Positions 1-9,495 of a stretch of DNA of 64,000 nucleotides are shown piece after piece. The translations under genes and the position numbers were made by a program. The stretch is taken from contig JBGOZF010000009.1 of NCBI GenBank assembly GCA_041480065.1, positions 17,015-81,014 on the forward strand, read 5' to 3'. The first letter of the stretch is position 1. Each line of letters begins with the position of its first letter. The notes under the pieces are model-generated. The model made no database searches. It was not told the origin of the DNA and saw only the letters and a list, made by a program, of their open reading frames with translations. Source of the stretch: Fen-999 sp041480065. Its GTDB lineage: Bacteria > Pseudomonadota > Gammaproteobacteria > Burkholderiales > Rhodocyclaceae.

Positions 1-2
1 AC

Positions 3-482
3 CAGTTCGCGCATCAGGACCTTGTCAAGCTGGTCGGCGACGCGCTCCTGATGAATCGCCTGCCGGCCGAACTGCTGGAACTGGAACTGACGGAAACCCT
101 GCTGATGCACGACATTCACCGGGCCGCGCTGGTTCTCGGACAGTTGCGAAAGATGAGCATCCGCCTGGCCATCGACGATTTCGGCACCGGCTACTCGTCG
201 CTGAGCTATCTCAAGCAGTTTCCGGTGCAGGTGCTGAAGATCGACCAGTCCTTCGTCAAGGACATCGGCGCCGGCGGCGAGGCGGTGAAGATCGCCGGCG
301 CCATCATCGCCCTGGCACACGGCATGGAACTCGAGGTCGTTGCCGAGGGTGTCGAGACAGAAGTCCAGCGCGGCTATCTGGCGAGCCATGGCTGCGACCA
401 GTTCCAGGGCTACCTGTTCGGCTACCCGATGGCCGTCGAACAAACGACCGAGTGGCTGGCTGCCCTGCAGCGAAAGCGCTAG
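3..482 (+). CDS. EAL-domain protein, C-terminal part (cut by window edge)
   Basis: The frame is open from the first bases of the window, so this is the end of a longer gene that begins outside it. The visible residues are the second half of an EAL cyclic-di-GMP phosphodiesterase domain. They include ELELTETLLM, the IDDFGTGYSS loop with its paired metal-binding aspartates, KIDQSFVKDI, VVAEGVET and the closing QGYLFGYPM. All expected second-half catalytic motifs are intact, so the domain is probably active. The N-terminal partner domains cannot be seen. Its stop codon overlaps the end of the convergent M20 gene by four bases. Confidence 0.9.
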   Translation, partial: QFAHQDLVKLVGDALLMNRLPAELLELELTETLLMHDIHRAALVLGQLRKMSIRLAIDDFGTGYSSLSYLKQFPVQVLKIDQSFVKDIGAGGEAVKIAGAIIALAHGMELEVVAEGVETEVQRGYLASHGCDQFQGYLFGYPMAVEQTTEWLAALQRKR

Positions 483-1654
483 GCCGGCAGCGCTTCTTCC
501 ACCAGCCGCAGCCAGTAGCGGATGCCGATCGGAATGACCGCATCGTTGAAATCGTAATGCGGACTATGCAGCATGCAACCGCCCTCGCCCGGGCCGTTGC
601 CGAGCCACACATAGCAGCCGGGAACGACTGCCGAAAAGTAGGCAAAGTCCTCGGCACCCATGCTGGGCGGCAGATCGTTGAACACTTGGCCGCCTACGGC
701 CACCTGACCGGCCACCTCGCGGCAAAGCGCGGTCGGCTCGGCAGCATTGACGGTGGGAGGATAGCCGCGGAAGAACTCGAGGCGCACCTCGACACCATGG
801 GCGAGTTCGATGCTCCGGCAGATCCGGCGCATGCCGGCCTCGATGGCATCCTGAAGTTCGGGCTTGAAGGTCCGTACCGTGCCGCCGAGGACGGCCGTTT
901 CCGGCAGCACGTTGTCGGCATGACCCGCCTGGAAACGGGTGACACTGACCACGACCGGCTCCAGGGGATCGGTAGCGCGGCTGACCAACGCCTGCAGCGC
1001 CTGGACCAGGGCTGCGCCGGCCAGGACACTGTCGCTGCCCAGGTGAGGCATTGCGGCATGAACCCCGTGGCCGGTTACGATGATCTCGAAACGGTCGGCA
1101 CCCGCCATCACCGGCCCGGCGGCGACCGCGAAGCTGCCCAGGGGCAGGCCAGGCCAGTTATGCATGCCGAATACTGCATCCATCGGGAAGCGATCGAACA
1201 GTCCCTCTTCGACCATCACCCGGGCGCCCCCCTCGTGTTCCTCCGCCGGCTGAAAGATGAAGTACACCGTGCCGTTGAAGGCTCCCTCGTCACGCAAAGC
1301 GACCAGTGCTTCCGCGGCACCGAGCAGCATGGCGGTGTGACCGTCGTGGCCGCAGGCATGCATGCAACCTTCGTGTCTCGAACGGTGCGGGAAGGTATTG
1401 AGTTCGACCAGCGGCAACGCGTCCATGTCGGCGCGCAGGCCGATCGAACGACCGCCGGTGCCGGCGGTGAGCCGGCCGACCACGCCCGTTGCCGCCAGCC
1501 CCCTATGCACCTTGATCCCGAGCTTCTCGAGATAGGTAGCCACCATGGCCGCAGTGCGCCGTTCCTCGAAAGCCAACTCGGGGTGGGCGTGCAGATCCCT
1601 GCGCAGGGCGGCGATGCGCGGATGGAGATCGTCGATCAGTTGCTTGAGTTGCAT
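479..1654 (-). CDS. M20 family metallo-amidohydrolase (hippurate/N-acyl amino acid hydrolase type)
   Basis: A 391-residue cytoplasmic zinc amidohydrolase of the M20D group, which cleaves N-acyl amino acids, hippurate-like amides or related substrates. The metal-binding motifs are in order: CMHACGHDGHT near residue 100, the QPAEEHEGGA glutamate pair, GMHNWPG, and the closing LHSPHYDFND histidine. A dimerisation/lid domain begins around FEIIVTGHGVHAAMP. Length is normal for the family and there is no signal peptide. It stands alone on the minus strand, convergent with the EAL gene. The sequence does not decide the substrate. Confidence 0.9.
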   Translation of the reverse strand: MQLKQLIDDLHPRIAALRRDLHAHPELAFEERRTAAMVATYLEKLGIKVHRGLAATGVVGRLTAGTGGRSIGLRADMDALPLVELNTFPHRSRHEGCMHACGHDGHTAMLLGAAEALVALRDEGAFNGTVYFIFQPAEEHEGGARVMVEEGLFDRFPMDAVFGMHNWPGLPLGSFAVAAGPVMAGADRFEIIVTGHGVHAAMPHLGSDSVLAGAALVQALQALVSRATDPLEPVVVSVTRFQAGHADNVLPETAVLGGTVRTFKPELQDAIEAGMRRICRSIELAHGVEVRLEFFRGYPPTVNAAEPTALCREVAGQVAVGGQVFNDLPPSMGAEDFAYFSAVVPGCYVWLGNGPGEGGCMLHSPHYDFNDAVIPIGIRYWLRLVEEALPA

Positions 1655-1793
1655 GATGGCCGATCAATGGTATCACCGCGTTGCGACGACAAGCTGAAGC
1701 CACCCGGGAAGCCGCGCCGCTCTACTTGGTTCTGGGTGAAAACCTTCATATCGGGCATAATTCGCCGAAAGTCAGATCGGACCACCATCCAAC

Positions 1794-2918
1794 GTGCATA
1801 AGACGCGCGCTGTCGTCCTCGCCCTCGCCTCCCTGTGGCTGGCATTTCATGCCTGCCCCGCTTGCACGGCACCGGTGTCGCTGCCGCCAACCGCCGTTCG
1901 GGGCGAGCCCGGAGAATCATCGGCGACTGAGCTTCCCCGTTTCAATTCCGCAGTGGACGTGGTCGTGTACAGGATCGCCCTGAAAACCAGCGATCAGGAC
2001 CTGGCGCCGATACCCCGGAGTCGACCGCTCCAGATCGCCGCCAACGGCCAGAGCGGGATCGCGGTCGTCTATCCGGATATCGGCGAGCCTTACCGCAGCA
2101 TCTTCTCCAGCATCATCGAAGGCATAGAGGACAAGGCGAAGGGCTCGGTTCCGGCGTTTGCCATCGGTGCCAACCCGAACATCCAGAACCTCGCCGCCGA
2201 GTTGCGACGCCAGAACGTCCAGATCGTCATTGCGCTTGGCCGCAACGGTTTTCGGGCCACCGCCGGGCTCGAACGCGACATCGGTGTGGTCGTCGGCGGC
2301 GTGATTTCCATGCCTGAGTCGGAAATGCAGGGAACCACCGTGCATAGCATGGCACCGGATCCGGCCCTGCTGCTGGAAAGACTGAAAGGATTATTGCCAT
2401 CGATCCGGCGGGTATACGTGGTTTACGATCCGCGCCAGAACACCTGGCTGATCCGCCTCGCCCGCGACGCCGCCAGGAGCCTCGGACTCGAACTGGTCGC
2501 CCAGGAAGCACAGGACCTGAAATCGGCGATGCGCTTATACCAGGAGGATATCAACAACGCTGATCCCAAACGCGATGCTTTCTGGCTGCCGCAGGATTCG
2601 GTGACCGTCGAAGAGTCGGCGACCTTGCCCTTCGTGCTTCAGGAAGCCTGGTCGCGTTCGCTGGTGGTCTTTTCCAGCAGCGTCGGCCACGTCAAGCGCG
2701 GTGCGCTGTTCTCCCTCTATCCGGATAACGTCGAACTCGGGCGCAACCTGGCCAAGTATGCCCTCAACCATATGGCTTCCGCCGCCCAGCCGACGCGGGC
2801 CATCGTTCCGCTCAAGGAAGTGCTGATGGCGGTCAACCTGCGTACGGCCGCCCACGTCGGCGTCAATCTCGCAGGACGCCAACAGCAAGCTTTCGACATG
2901 GTGTATCCCGACCAATGA
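1794..2918 (+). CDS. Periplasmic ABC-type substrate-binding protein paired with a hybrid kinase
   Basis: A 374-residue protein with a GTG start and an N-terminal signal peptide (about residues 1-26, hydrophobic core then ACPACTA). The mature part resembles the ABC transporter substrate-binding family typified by PF04392: a beta-alpha segment around GIAVVYPDIGEPY, then VYDPRQNTWLI and a C-terminal lobe. No permease or ATPase gene is adjacent. Instead its stop overlaps the start of a giant hybrid histidine kinase by four bases (ATGA). I infer that it is a periplasmic sensor subunit feeding ligand information to that kinase rather than a transport component. The ligand is unknown. Confidence 0.8.
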   Translation: MHKTRAVVLALASLWLAFHACPACTAPVSLPPTAVRGEPGESSATELPRFNSAVDVVVYRIALKTSDQDLAPIPRSRPLQIAANGQSGIAVVYPDIGEPYRSIFSSIIEGIEDKAKGSVPAFAIGANPNIQNLAAELRRQNVQIVIALGRNGFRATAGLERDIGVVVGGVISMPESEMQGTTVHSMAPDPALLLERLKGLLPSIRRVYVVYDPRQNTWLIRLARDAARSLGLELVAQEAQDLKSAMRLYQEDINNADPKRDAFWLPQDSVTVEESATLPFVLQEAWSRSLVVFSSSVGHVKRGALFSLYPDNVELGRNLAKYALNHMASAAQPTRAIVPLKEVLMAVNLRTAAHVGVNLAGRQQQAFDMVYPDQ

Positions 2919-5900
2919 ACCGACTGAACCGTATGGTCCACAATACCTCGTTCAGCCGCCAGATCGCGGTCATGGTCGCCGTCGCCGTGTTGAGCCTGGC
3001 GTTCGCGTCTTCGCTGGCCATATCCTGGCAAAGCAGCCGCCAGATCCAGACCAACCTGCTCGAACAGGGCCGCCAGATCACCGACAACCTGGCTCGTCAG
3101 AGCAAGCTGGCGCTGCTCTACGAGGCGCCGGAAAACGCGGCCGAGGCGGTAACGGTAACGCTCGCCTTCCCCGATGTCACTTCCCTTGAAATCCGGCATG
3201 CCGACGGGCGCCTGCTGCTCAACCGAAGCAAATCCGCCGATGGGCAGCCCGTTGCCCAACCTGTCGCCGTCCGTTCGTTCGAACCCGCCCATCTGGAATC
3301 GGATACCGACGACGCCTGGCGCTTCGTGGCCCCGGTCGTCGCCGGTGGCCAGGAAAGATCGCCCTTCGAAGTTGCCGACCAGCCGCAGGAACTGCTTGGC
3401 TTCGTCAGCGTGACGCAGAGCAAGGCCACGCTCTCACGCATGCGCAATGAAGTGTTCATTGTCAACTTCGCCGTATCGTTCTTCTTCGCCTTCCTGTTCC
3501 TGGTCATCGTGCGTGCGCTGACCGCGCGCATGACCCAGCCGCTGGACCGGCTGTCGGCCGCCATGGCGCAAGCCGAGGCCGGAACGCTCGGCGTCCGGGC
3601 TAGGCCGGGTGGTCCCAGCGACATCGTCCACATGGCACAGGCCTTCAACAAGATGATGGCGGTCCTGGAAGAGCGCGAGCAGGAGCTGCGTGCCGCTCGC
3701 GACAGTGCCTTGAAATTCGCCAAGCTGAAAGCCGACTTCGCCGCCACCGTCAGCCATGAAATCCGTACCCCCTTGAACGGCGTGGTCGGTACGCTCGACA
3801 TCCTGATGGCTACCGAGCTGCCATCCAAGCAACGCCAGTTCGTCGAGATCGCCTGGGATTCGTCCCAGTACCTGCTCGACCTGATCAACAACATCCTCGA
3901 CTTCTCCAAACTCGAGGCCGGCAAGGTGGAGATCGAACGGACGGAGTTCGGCGTCGCCCACACCATCGAGGACGTCCTCGAACTGCTGTCGACGCAGACG
4001 CTGCAGAAAGGACTCGACCTCGGCTACCTGATAGCGCCGGAAGTGCCGTCGCGTCTCAAGGGTGACCCGCGCCGCCTGCGTCAGGTGCTGATCAACCTGG
4101 TCGGCAACGCCATAAAGTTCACCGAGAGCGGTGGCGTCGAAGTGCAGGTCGCCGTTGGCGCTCATGCCCCGGACGGGCTGTGGCAAGGGCAGGGCGATCT
4201 GTGGATCCGATTCGAAGTTCATGACACGGGTATCGGCATTCACCCGGATGCGCAAGCCGCGATCTTCGATTCCTTCACCCAGGCAGACACCTCGACCACG
4301 CGCCGCTTCGGCGGCTCCGGTCTCGGATTGGCCATCTGCAAGCAACTCGTCGGGCTGATGGGCGGCGAGATCGGTGTTGAAAGCACACCGGGCGTCGGCA
4401 GCCGCTTCTGGTTCGAATTGCCGCTGACCAAGGTCGAAGACGCGAAACCGGCGCCGCAGCGGCCGTGTTGGCCGAGCTTGCGCGCGCTCGTGGTCGACGA
4501 AAGCGAAATCGCCCGTCGTTTCCTGCAACAGGCGCTCGCCGATTGGGGCTTCAACTGTCAAGCGACGGCCGATGCGGAAAGCACGCTGGCCGCGCTTGCC
4601 GCCGCGCGGGCGCTAGGCAAACCCTACGACTTGGTCATACTCGACATGGCATTCGCCAGCACCGACGGCGACAGCCTGCCGCTCCGGATCCGGAGCGAGA
4701 ATCCTGCCAGCCTGCATCTCATACTCATGAACCGGTACGGCGTCGAGCATGTTGACGAAGCCGTCCAGGCCGACGCGTACCTGGCCAAACCGCTGAAACT
4801 GGAACGCCTGATCGAGGCCATCACCGGCGCGCTCGGCGCCGGCGAGGAAGCCGGCAGCCGGAGTCCCGTCGTCTCCGCCGAGACCCTGGTTCCCAGGGCT
4901 CCGGGCAACTACCGGATCCTGGTGGTCGAAGACAACCGTACCAACCAGACCATCGTTCGCGGCATGCTTTCCGTACTCGGCTGCCACGCCGACGTAGCGG
5001 ACAACGGCCAGGAGGGCCTGGCCGCATTCAGGCACGGCCCGTGGGACTTGGTGCTGATGGATTGCGCCATGCCGGACATGGATGGCTACGAGGTCACGGC
5101 GGCGATACGGAGTCTGGAGGACAGCCGTAGCGGCCGCACGCCGATCGTGGCCATGACCGCCAACGTTCAACCTTCCGACGTCGAGAAGTGTCTTGCCTCG
5201 GGCATGGACGACCACCTGGCGAAGCCCTTGACGCTCGACCATCTGACCGAGAAGCTCCAGCGCTGGATTCCGCGCTTTGCGGCAGTGCCGCAGCCACCCG
5301 AACCCTTGCGTACGGTCGAGCCGGCGGTTCAGGAACGCAGCACCGCCCCGCTCGATCAGGCGTTTCTCGGCAAACTGCGCGAAGCACTTGGCAGCGCCCT
5401 CGGCGAAGCCATCCAGCCGTTCCTCGAGGACATGCCGATCTACCTCGAAGACATGGAGCAGGCAGCGGCGGCGGGCAGCGGCGAACAACTGCGTCGTGCC
5501 GCCCATGCCATCAAGGGCGCCGCCGGCAACCTGGGTGCCGGACCGCTGGCCAAGGTGGCCAGGGAGATCGAGGAGAAGGCCGAGATCGGAGAGATCGACG
5601 CCGCCGCCGAGATGCTGTCCCGGGCGCGGGCCGAATATGCCCTGGCGCATCAGGCCTTGCTTGAAGAACTGGACAGCGAGCCGGTACAACCAGCCCAGAA
5701 TGCCGCCAGAGGCACCTTGGTCCTCGTGGTCGACGATGATCGCAGCACGCGCTCGGCCTTGCGCTATGCGTTGCAGCGCAGCGGTTTCTCGGTCGAAGAG
5801 GCCGTCGACGGCGCCAAGGCGCTGGCGATGGTGGACCGCATCAGTCCGGACGTGATCCTCATGGATGCCATGATGCCGGAGATGGACGGCTTCACCGCCT

Positions 5901-7426
5901 GCGCCAAGCTCCAGGAAACCGCTCACGGCAAGGAAATTCCGGTCCTGATGATCACGGCGCTCGATGACAACCATTCGATCCAGCGCGCCTTTGCCGCCGG
6001 CGCCAGCGATTACATTCCCAAGCCGATCAACCTGGCGGTGGTCAACCAGCGCGTCAAGCGCGTCGTCGAGGCCAACCGGGCCGAGCGTTATGTTCGTCAC
6101 CTCGCCTTCAACGACACCCTGACCGGCCTGCCCAACCGGGTGCTCTTCGCGGACAATCTCGACCGGGCGATCGAACGCGCCGAGAGTCACGGCCAGTCGC
6201 TGGCGGTGCTCTTCCTCGACCTCGACCGCTTCAAATTCGTCAACGACACGCTCGGCCACGAAATCGGCGACCGGCTGCTGAAGGCGGTCGCCGGCCGCAT
6301 CAAATGCTGTGTGCGTTCGACGGACTGCGTCGCCCGTTTGGGTGGCGACGAATTCACCGTTCTGCTCGACGACCTTTCCGCCCCGGCGCTCGCCGCCAAC
6401 GCCGCGCAGAAGATCTGCCGCTCTCTGGCATCGCCATTCGAGATCGACGGCCAGGACATCTACGTATCCACCAGTATCGGCATCTCCATCTATCCGGCCG
6501 ACGGCACCGACGTCAGCACCCTGCTGCGCCGTGCCGACACGGCCATGTACCGTGCCAAACGGGGCAGCGGCGGCTTCCAGTTCTACGAGGCCGGTATGGA
6601 AGCCTCGATCTCCGAGCACCTGCGCATGGACAGTTCCCTGCGCCGGGCTCTCGAGCGCAATGAACTCATGGTCTATTACCAGCCCAAGGCCGACACCAGC
6701 AGCGGCCGCATCACCGGCATGGAGGCCTTGGTGCGCTGGAAGCATCCGGTCCGCGGCATGATCTCTCCGCTCGAGTTCATCCCGTTGGCAGAAGAAACCG
6801 GTCTCATCAGGCCGATCGGCGAATTCGTCCTGCGCACCGCCTGTGCGCAGACTCGGGAATGGCTGGCGGCAGGCGCGCCCGACCTGAGCATCGCGGTCAA
6901 CATCTCCAGCGTGCAGTTGAAGGAAAAAGGGTTCAGCGACACCGTGGCCTCGGTCCTGCGCGATACCGGTCTGGACCCCAAGCATCTGACCCTGGAGATT
7001 ACCGAAAGCGTGCTGATGGAACATGCCCGCGAATCCGTGTCCATGTTGCAAGAGCTGAAGAGCATCGGCCTGCACCTTGAAATCGACGACTTCGGCACCG
7101 GCTATTCGTCCCTCGCCTACCTGAAGCGCTTCCCGGTCGATGCGCTCAAGGTGGACCGCACCTTCACCCGCGAAATGACCACCAATCCGGACGACGCCTC
7201 GATCGTCGCCGGCATGATCGCCCTCGCCCACAGCCTGCGGCTCAAGGTGGTGGCGGAAGGCGTCGAAACGCTCGAACAACGCGAATTTCTCATCCGCCTG
7301 GAATGCGATTCCATCCAGGGCTACTATTTGGCCGAGCCCCTGCCGGCAAGCGAATTCGCCGACCGGATCCTGAAACCGAACTTCCCGGCCATGGAATTGG
7401 CCGAAAACTCGAAAAGAGAGCAGTGA
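2915..7426 (+). CDS. Hybrid sensor histidine kinase with three receivers, HPt, GGDEF and EAL
   Basis: A 1503-residue membrane protein. A first membrane helix lies near residues 18-35, a periplasmic part follows to about 175, a second helix is near 180-200, then HAMP. The kinase core has phospho-acceptor SHEIRTPLNG (about 282), LVGNAIKFTE, DTGIGI and GGSGLGLA (about 467). Next come receiver 1 (about 530-640; aspartate in VILDMAF kept, threonine position changed to asparagine), receiver 2 (ILVVEDN, LMDCAMPDMDG), an HPt domain (HAIKGAAGN, about 866), receiver 3 (LVVDDD, MDAMMPEMDG), GGDEF with intact RLGGDEF (about 1142) and EAL with intact EALVRW and IDDFGTGYSS. Both catalytic c-di-GMP domains look active. 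Translation is probably coupled to the upstream binding protein. Confidence 0.95.
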   Translation: MNRLNRMVHNTSFSRQIAVMVAVAVLSLAFASSLAISWQSSRQIQTNLLEQGRQITDNLARQSKLALLYEAPENAAEAVTVTLAFPDVTSLEIRHADGRLLLNRSKSADGQPVAQPVAVRSFEPAHLESDTDDAWRFVAPVVAGGQERSPFEVADQPQELLGFVSVTQSKATLSRMRNEVFIVNFAVSFFFAFLFLVIVRALTARMTQPLDRLSAAMAQAEAGTLGVRARPGGPSDIVHMAQAFNKMMAVLEEREQELRAARDSALKFAKLKADFAATVSHEIRTPLNGVVGTLDILMATELPSKQRQFVEIAWDSSQYLLDLINNILDFSKLEAGKVEIERTEFGVAHTIEDVLELLSTQTLQKGLDLGYLIAPEVPSRLKGDPRRLRQVLINLVGNAIKFTESGGVEVQVAVGAHAPDGLWQGQGDLWIRFEVHDTGIGIHPDAQAAIFDSFTQADTSTTRRFGGSGLGLAICKQLVGLMGGEIGVESTPGVGSRFWFELPLTKVEDAKPAPQRPCWPSLRALVVDESEIARRFLQQALADWGFNCQATADAESTLAALAAARALGKPYDLVILDMAFASTDGDSLPLRIRSENPASLHLILMNRYGVEHVDEAVQADAYLAKPLKLERLIEAITGALGAGEEAGSRSPVVSAETLVPRAPGNYRILVVEDNRTNQTIVRGMLSVLGCHADVADNGQEGLAAFRHGPWDLVLMDCAMPDMDGYEVTAAIRSLEDSRSGRTPIVAMTANVQPSDVEKCLASGMDDHLAKPLTLDHLTEKLQRWIPRFAAVPQPPEPLRTVEPAVQERSTAPLDQAFLGKLREALGSALGEAIQPFLEDMPIYLEDMEQAAAAGSGEQLRRAAHAIKGAAGNLGAGPLAKVAREIEEKAEIGEIDAAAEMLSRARAEYALAHQALLEELDSEPVQPAQNAARGTLVLVVDDDRSTRSALRYALQRSGFSVEEAVDGAKALAMVDRISPDVILMDAMMPEMDGFTACAKLQETAHGKEIPVLMITALDDNHSIQRAFAAGASDYIPKPINLAVVNQRVKRVVEANRAERYVRHLAFNDTLTGLPNRVLFADNLDRAIERAESHGQSLAVLFLDLDRFKFVNDTLGHEIGDRLLKAVAGRIKCCVRSTDCVARLGGDEFTVLLDDLSAPALAANAAQKICRSLASPFEIDGQDIYVSTSIGISIYPADGTDVSTLLRRADTAMYRAKRGSGGFQFYEAGMEASISEHLRMDSSLRRALERNELMVYYQPKADTSSGRITGMEALVRWKHPVRGMISPLEFIPLAEETGLIRPIGEFVLRTACAQTREWLAAGAPDLSIAVNISSVQLKEKGFSDTVASVLRDTGLDPKHLTLEITESVLMEHARESVSMLQELKSIGLHLEIDDFGTGYSSLAYLKRFPVDALKVDRTFTREMTTNPDDASIVAGMIALAHSLRLKVVAEGVETLEQREFLIRLECDSIQGYYLAEPLPASEFADRILKPNFPAMELAENSKREQ

Positions 7427-7513
7427 AAGCCCCTCGGATCAAACGAACGTCTGATTATCACCAAGGTAATACTTGCTACCTGCCTCTGATCGTCTCGCTT
7501 TCCAAGGAACAGC

Positions 7514-7570
7514 CGAAACCGGTTCTTCTGAGAGTTCGGCGAAAGGCGTGAGCTGAAGAGACGGTTTTCG
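7514..7570 (+). promoter_or_regulatory. Leader inverted repeat before the ThDP-enzyme operon
   Basis: Between the hybrid kinase stop and the next gene, CGAAACCGGTTCTTC pairs imperfectly with GAAGAGACGGTTTTCG about 26 bases later. This could form a long hairpin ending about 30 bases before the start codon at 7602. It matches no riboswitch class I know and no T-run follows it. It could be an RNA leader structure or a regulator-binding site. A smaller inverted repeat, GGTA-N8-TACC, lies around 7466-7481. Confidence 0.3.
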
Positions 7571-7601
7571 GGGTCGGGATTGAGTTCTGGGAGGCACCGA
7601 T

Positions 7602-9491
7602 ATGAGCGGCAAGACTGCATTCGCTCACGACAACGCGGAACACGGGGACCAGTCCGCTCAGCACACGCCGGAAGTGGCGGACGTGCTGGTGGCCTACCTC
7701 GAGCAAATAGGCGTCGAGTACGTATTCGGCATACCCGGCGGCGCCATTGAACCTCTGTACAACGCCCTGGCCAGAAGCGAGCGCCGGGGTGGCCCGCGAC
7801 ACGTCCTCGCCCGCCATGAGTCCGGGGCGGCATTCATGGCCGACGGCTATGCCCGCGAAACCGGCCGTCTCGGCGTCTGTTGCGCGACTTCCGGCCCCGG
7901 CGCCACAAATCTGATCACCGGGGTTTCCTGCGCCCGCGAAAATGGCACGCCGCTCCTCGTCATCACCGCCCAACCAGCCCTGCCGGTCATGGGCAAGAAC
8001 GCATTGCAGGAATCCGCCTGCACGGGCATCAACACCCTGTCGATGTTCCGACATTGCACACGCTACAACTCTCTCGTTTCGCACCCAGGGCAACTCGAAG
8101 CCAAACTGATCGCCGCCCTGCAAAGCGCAATTCGGCCGCCGCGCGGCCCCGCTCACCTGAGCTTCCCGACCGACGTCTTCCGCAGTCCCAGCCCCTATGC
8201 GACGCCCTCGTATGACCTGAACAGTCTGTTGTCTCCTTCGTCGCTGATCGACGGGGACTCGGTGGCCGAGTTCCAGGAGATGCTGGCCGAAGCCAAGAAG
8301 ATCATCTTCGCCATTGGCGCCGGTTGCGGCGAGGCAATCGGCGCTATTCTCCAATTCGTTCTCGAGCACAACATCTCTTTCGTCACCACGCCCGACGGCA
8401 AGGGCCTGGTCAACCCCCGCCATCCGCTTTTCCGCGGCGTGTTCGGATTCGCGGGCCACGCGGATGCCGAGACGGCGTTACGCGACCCTGACGTCGATCT
8501 GCTCGTCGTCATCGGTGCCAACCTGGGTGAATGGAATAGCGGTGGCTGGAGCGATACCCTGCTCAATGAACGCCTGATTCATGTCGACGAGTCGGAGGAG
8601 AACTTCGCCACCACTCCGATGGCTCAACTGCATGTCCGCGGCCGCATTCGCACCATCTTCGAACGCCTGAACGAACGCCCCGGCAGTCCAAAGGTTGCCA
8701 CGGAAGAACGCCCACAAGATCCGACCAATCTCTTGGTCGCCTCGTGGGGTCCGATACCCATGCTGCGAGACTGCCATCAGTTCGACAGCGATGCGACGCC
8801 AATCACGCCGCAACGGCTGATGAAGGAACTGGGACGATTGTTTCCTGCCACCACCCGATTCCTTGCCGACGCCGGCTGCAGCGTCGCCTGGGCCACGCAC
8901 TATCTCCACCCAACCGACCGCCGTATGGGCGAACGACGTTTGACGAACGGGGAGGGGCGACGAACCAGAAGTCGAATGCAAAGCGCCAGCGGCAGACGGC
9001 AGGTAACGTCCGGCAGCCGTCGGCAGAGCAGCGGCGGCTGGCTGCGTGTTACGGTGAATTTCGCGCCCATGGGCTGGGCCATCGGCGCAGTAGTCGGAAC
9101 GGCAGTAGGCAACCCGGATGTTCCGGTGGTCTGCATCACCGGCGACGGCAGCATGCTGATGAACGGCCAGGAGATCTCCGCCGCGGTCGCCGAGAATCTG
9201 ACCGTCATCTTCGTCGTCCTGAACGATGCCGCATTGGGCATGGTCAAGCATGGACAGCGGTTGGGCGGAGCCGAACAGACCGCCTTTAGTCTTCCGACCA
9301 CCGATTTTGCCGCCATGGCACGCGCCATGGGTGCGCAGGCCTACACCATCCGCAGCCCGGATGACATGGCTGCACTTCCGATCGAGGCAATCTGCACACG
9401 CAATGGGCCGACGCTACTCGATGTCCATATCGACCCGGAACAAGTTCCGCCCATGAAGCAGCGTGTCCGTATCCTGGCTACGACTCAATAG
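7602..9491 (+). CDS. Acetolactate-synthase-like thiamine-diphosphate enzyme
   Basis: A 629-residue ThDP-dependent enzyme with the three-domain plan of acetolactate synthase large subunits. The PYR domain has the cofactor-activating glutamate in RHESGAAFMADGYAR (about 70). A central Rossmann-like domain follows (VIGANLGEWNSGG). The PP domain has GDGSMLMNG (about 513) and the downstream NDAALGMV of the metal/diphosphate site. The start has a good ribosome site (GGGAGG). An odd stretch near residues 441-480, rich in R, S, G and Q, sits between PTDRR and GWLRVTVNFAPMGWAIG and has no counterpart I recognise in the family. There is no regulatory small subunit nearby. It heads a likely operon with two citrate-synthase-like genes and a TonB receptor, so a role in ordinary branched-chain synthesis is doubtful. 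Confidence 0.85.
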   Translation: MSGKTAFAHDNAEHGDQSAQHTPEVADVLVAYLEQIGVEYVFGIPGGAIEPLYNALARSERRGGPRHVLARHESGAAFMADGYARETGRLGVCCATSGPGATNLITGVSCARENGTPLLVITAQPALPVMGKNALQESACTGINTLSMFRHCTRYNSLVSHPGQLEAKLIAALQSAIRPPRGPAHLSFPTDVFRSPSPYATPSYDLNSLLSPSSLIDGDSVAEFQEMLAEAKKIIFAIGAGCGEAIGAILQFVLEHNISFVTTPDGKGLVNPRHPLFRGVFGFAGHADAETALRDPDVDLLVVIGANLGEWNSGGWSDTLLNERLIHVDESEENFATTPMAQLHVRGRIRTIFERLNERPGSPKVATEERPQDPTNLLVASWGPIPMLRDCHQFDSDATPITPQRLMKELGRLFPATTRFLADAGCSVAWATHYLHPTDRRMGERRLTNGEGRRTRSRMQSASGRRQVTSGSRRQSSGGWLRVTVNFAPMGWAIGAVVGTAVGNPDVPVVCITGDGSMLMNGQEISAAVAENLTVIFVVLNDAALGMVKHGQRLGGAEQTAFSLPTTDFAAMARAMGAQAYTIRSPDDMAALPIEAICTRNGPTLLDVHIDPEQVPPMKQRVRILATTQ

Positions 9492-9495
9492 GCAG

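Noticed and set aside
4613..7279. 888-codon open frame on the minus strand opposite the hybrid kinase
   Set aside because: It is a shadow caused by high GC bias in the third positions of the kinase gene; the product is histidine-, glycine- and arginine-rich with no recognisable domain, while the plus strand encodes well-known domains throughout.
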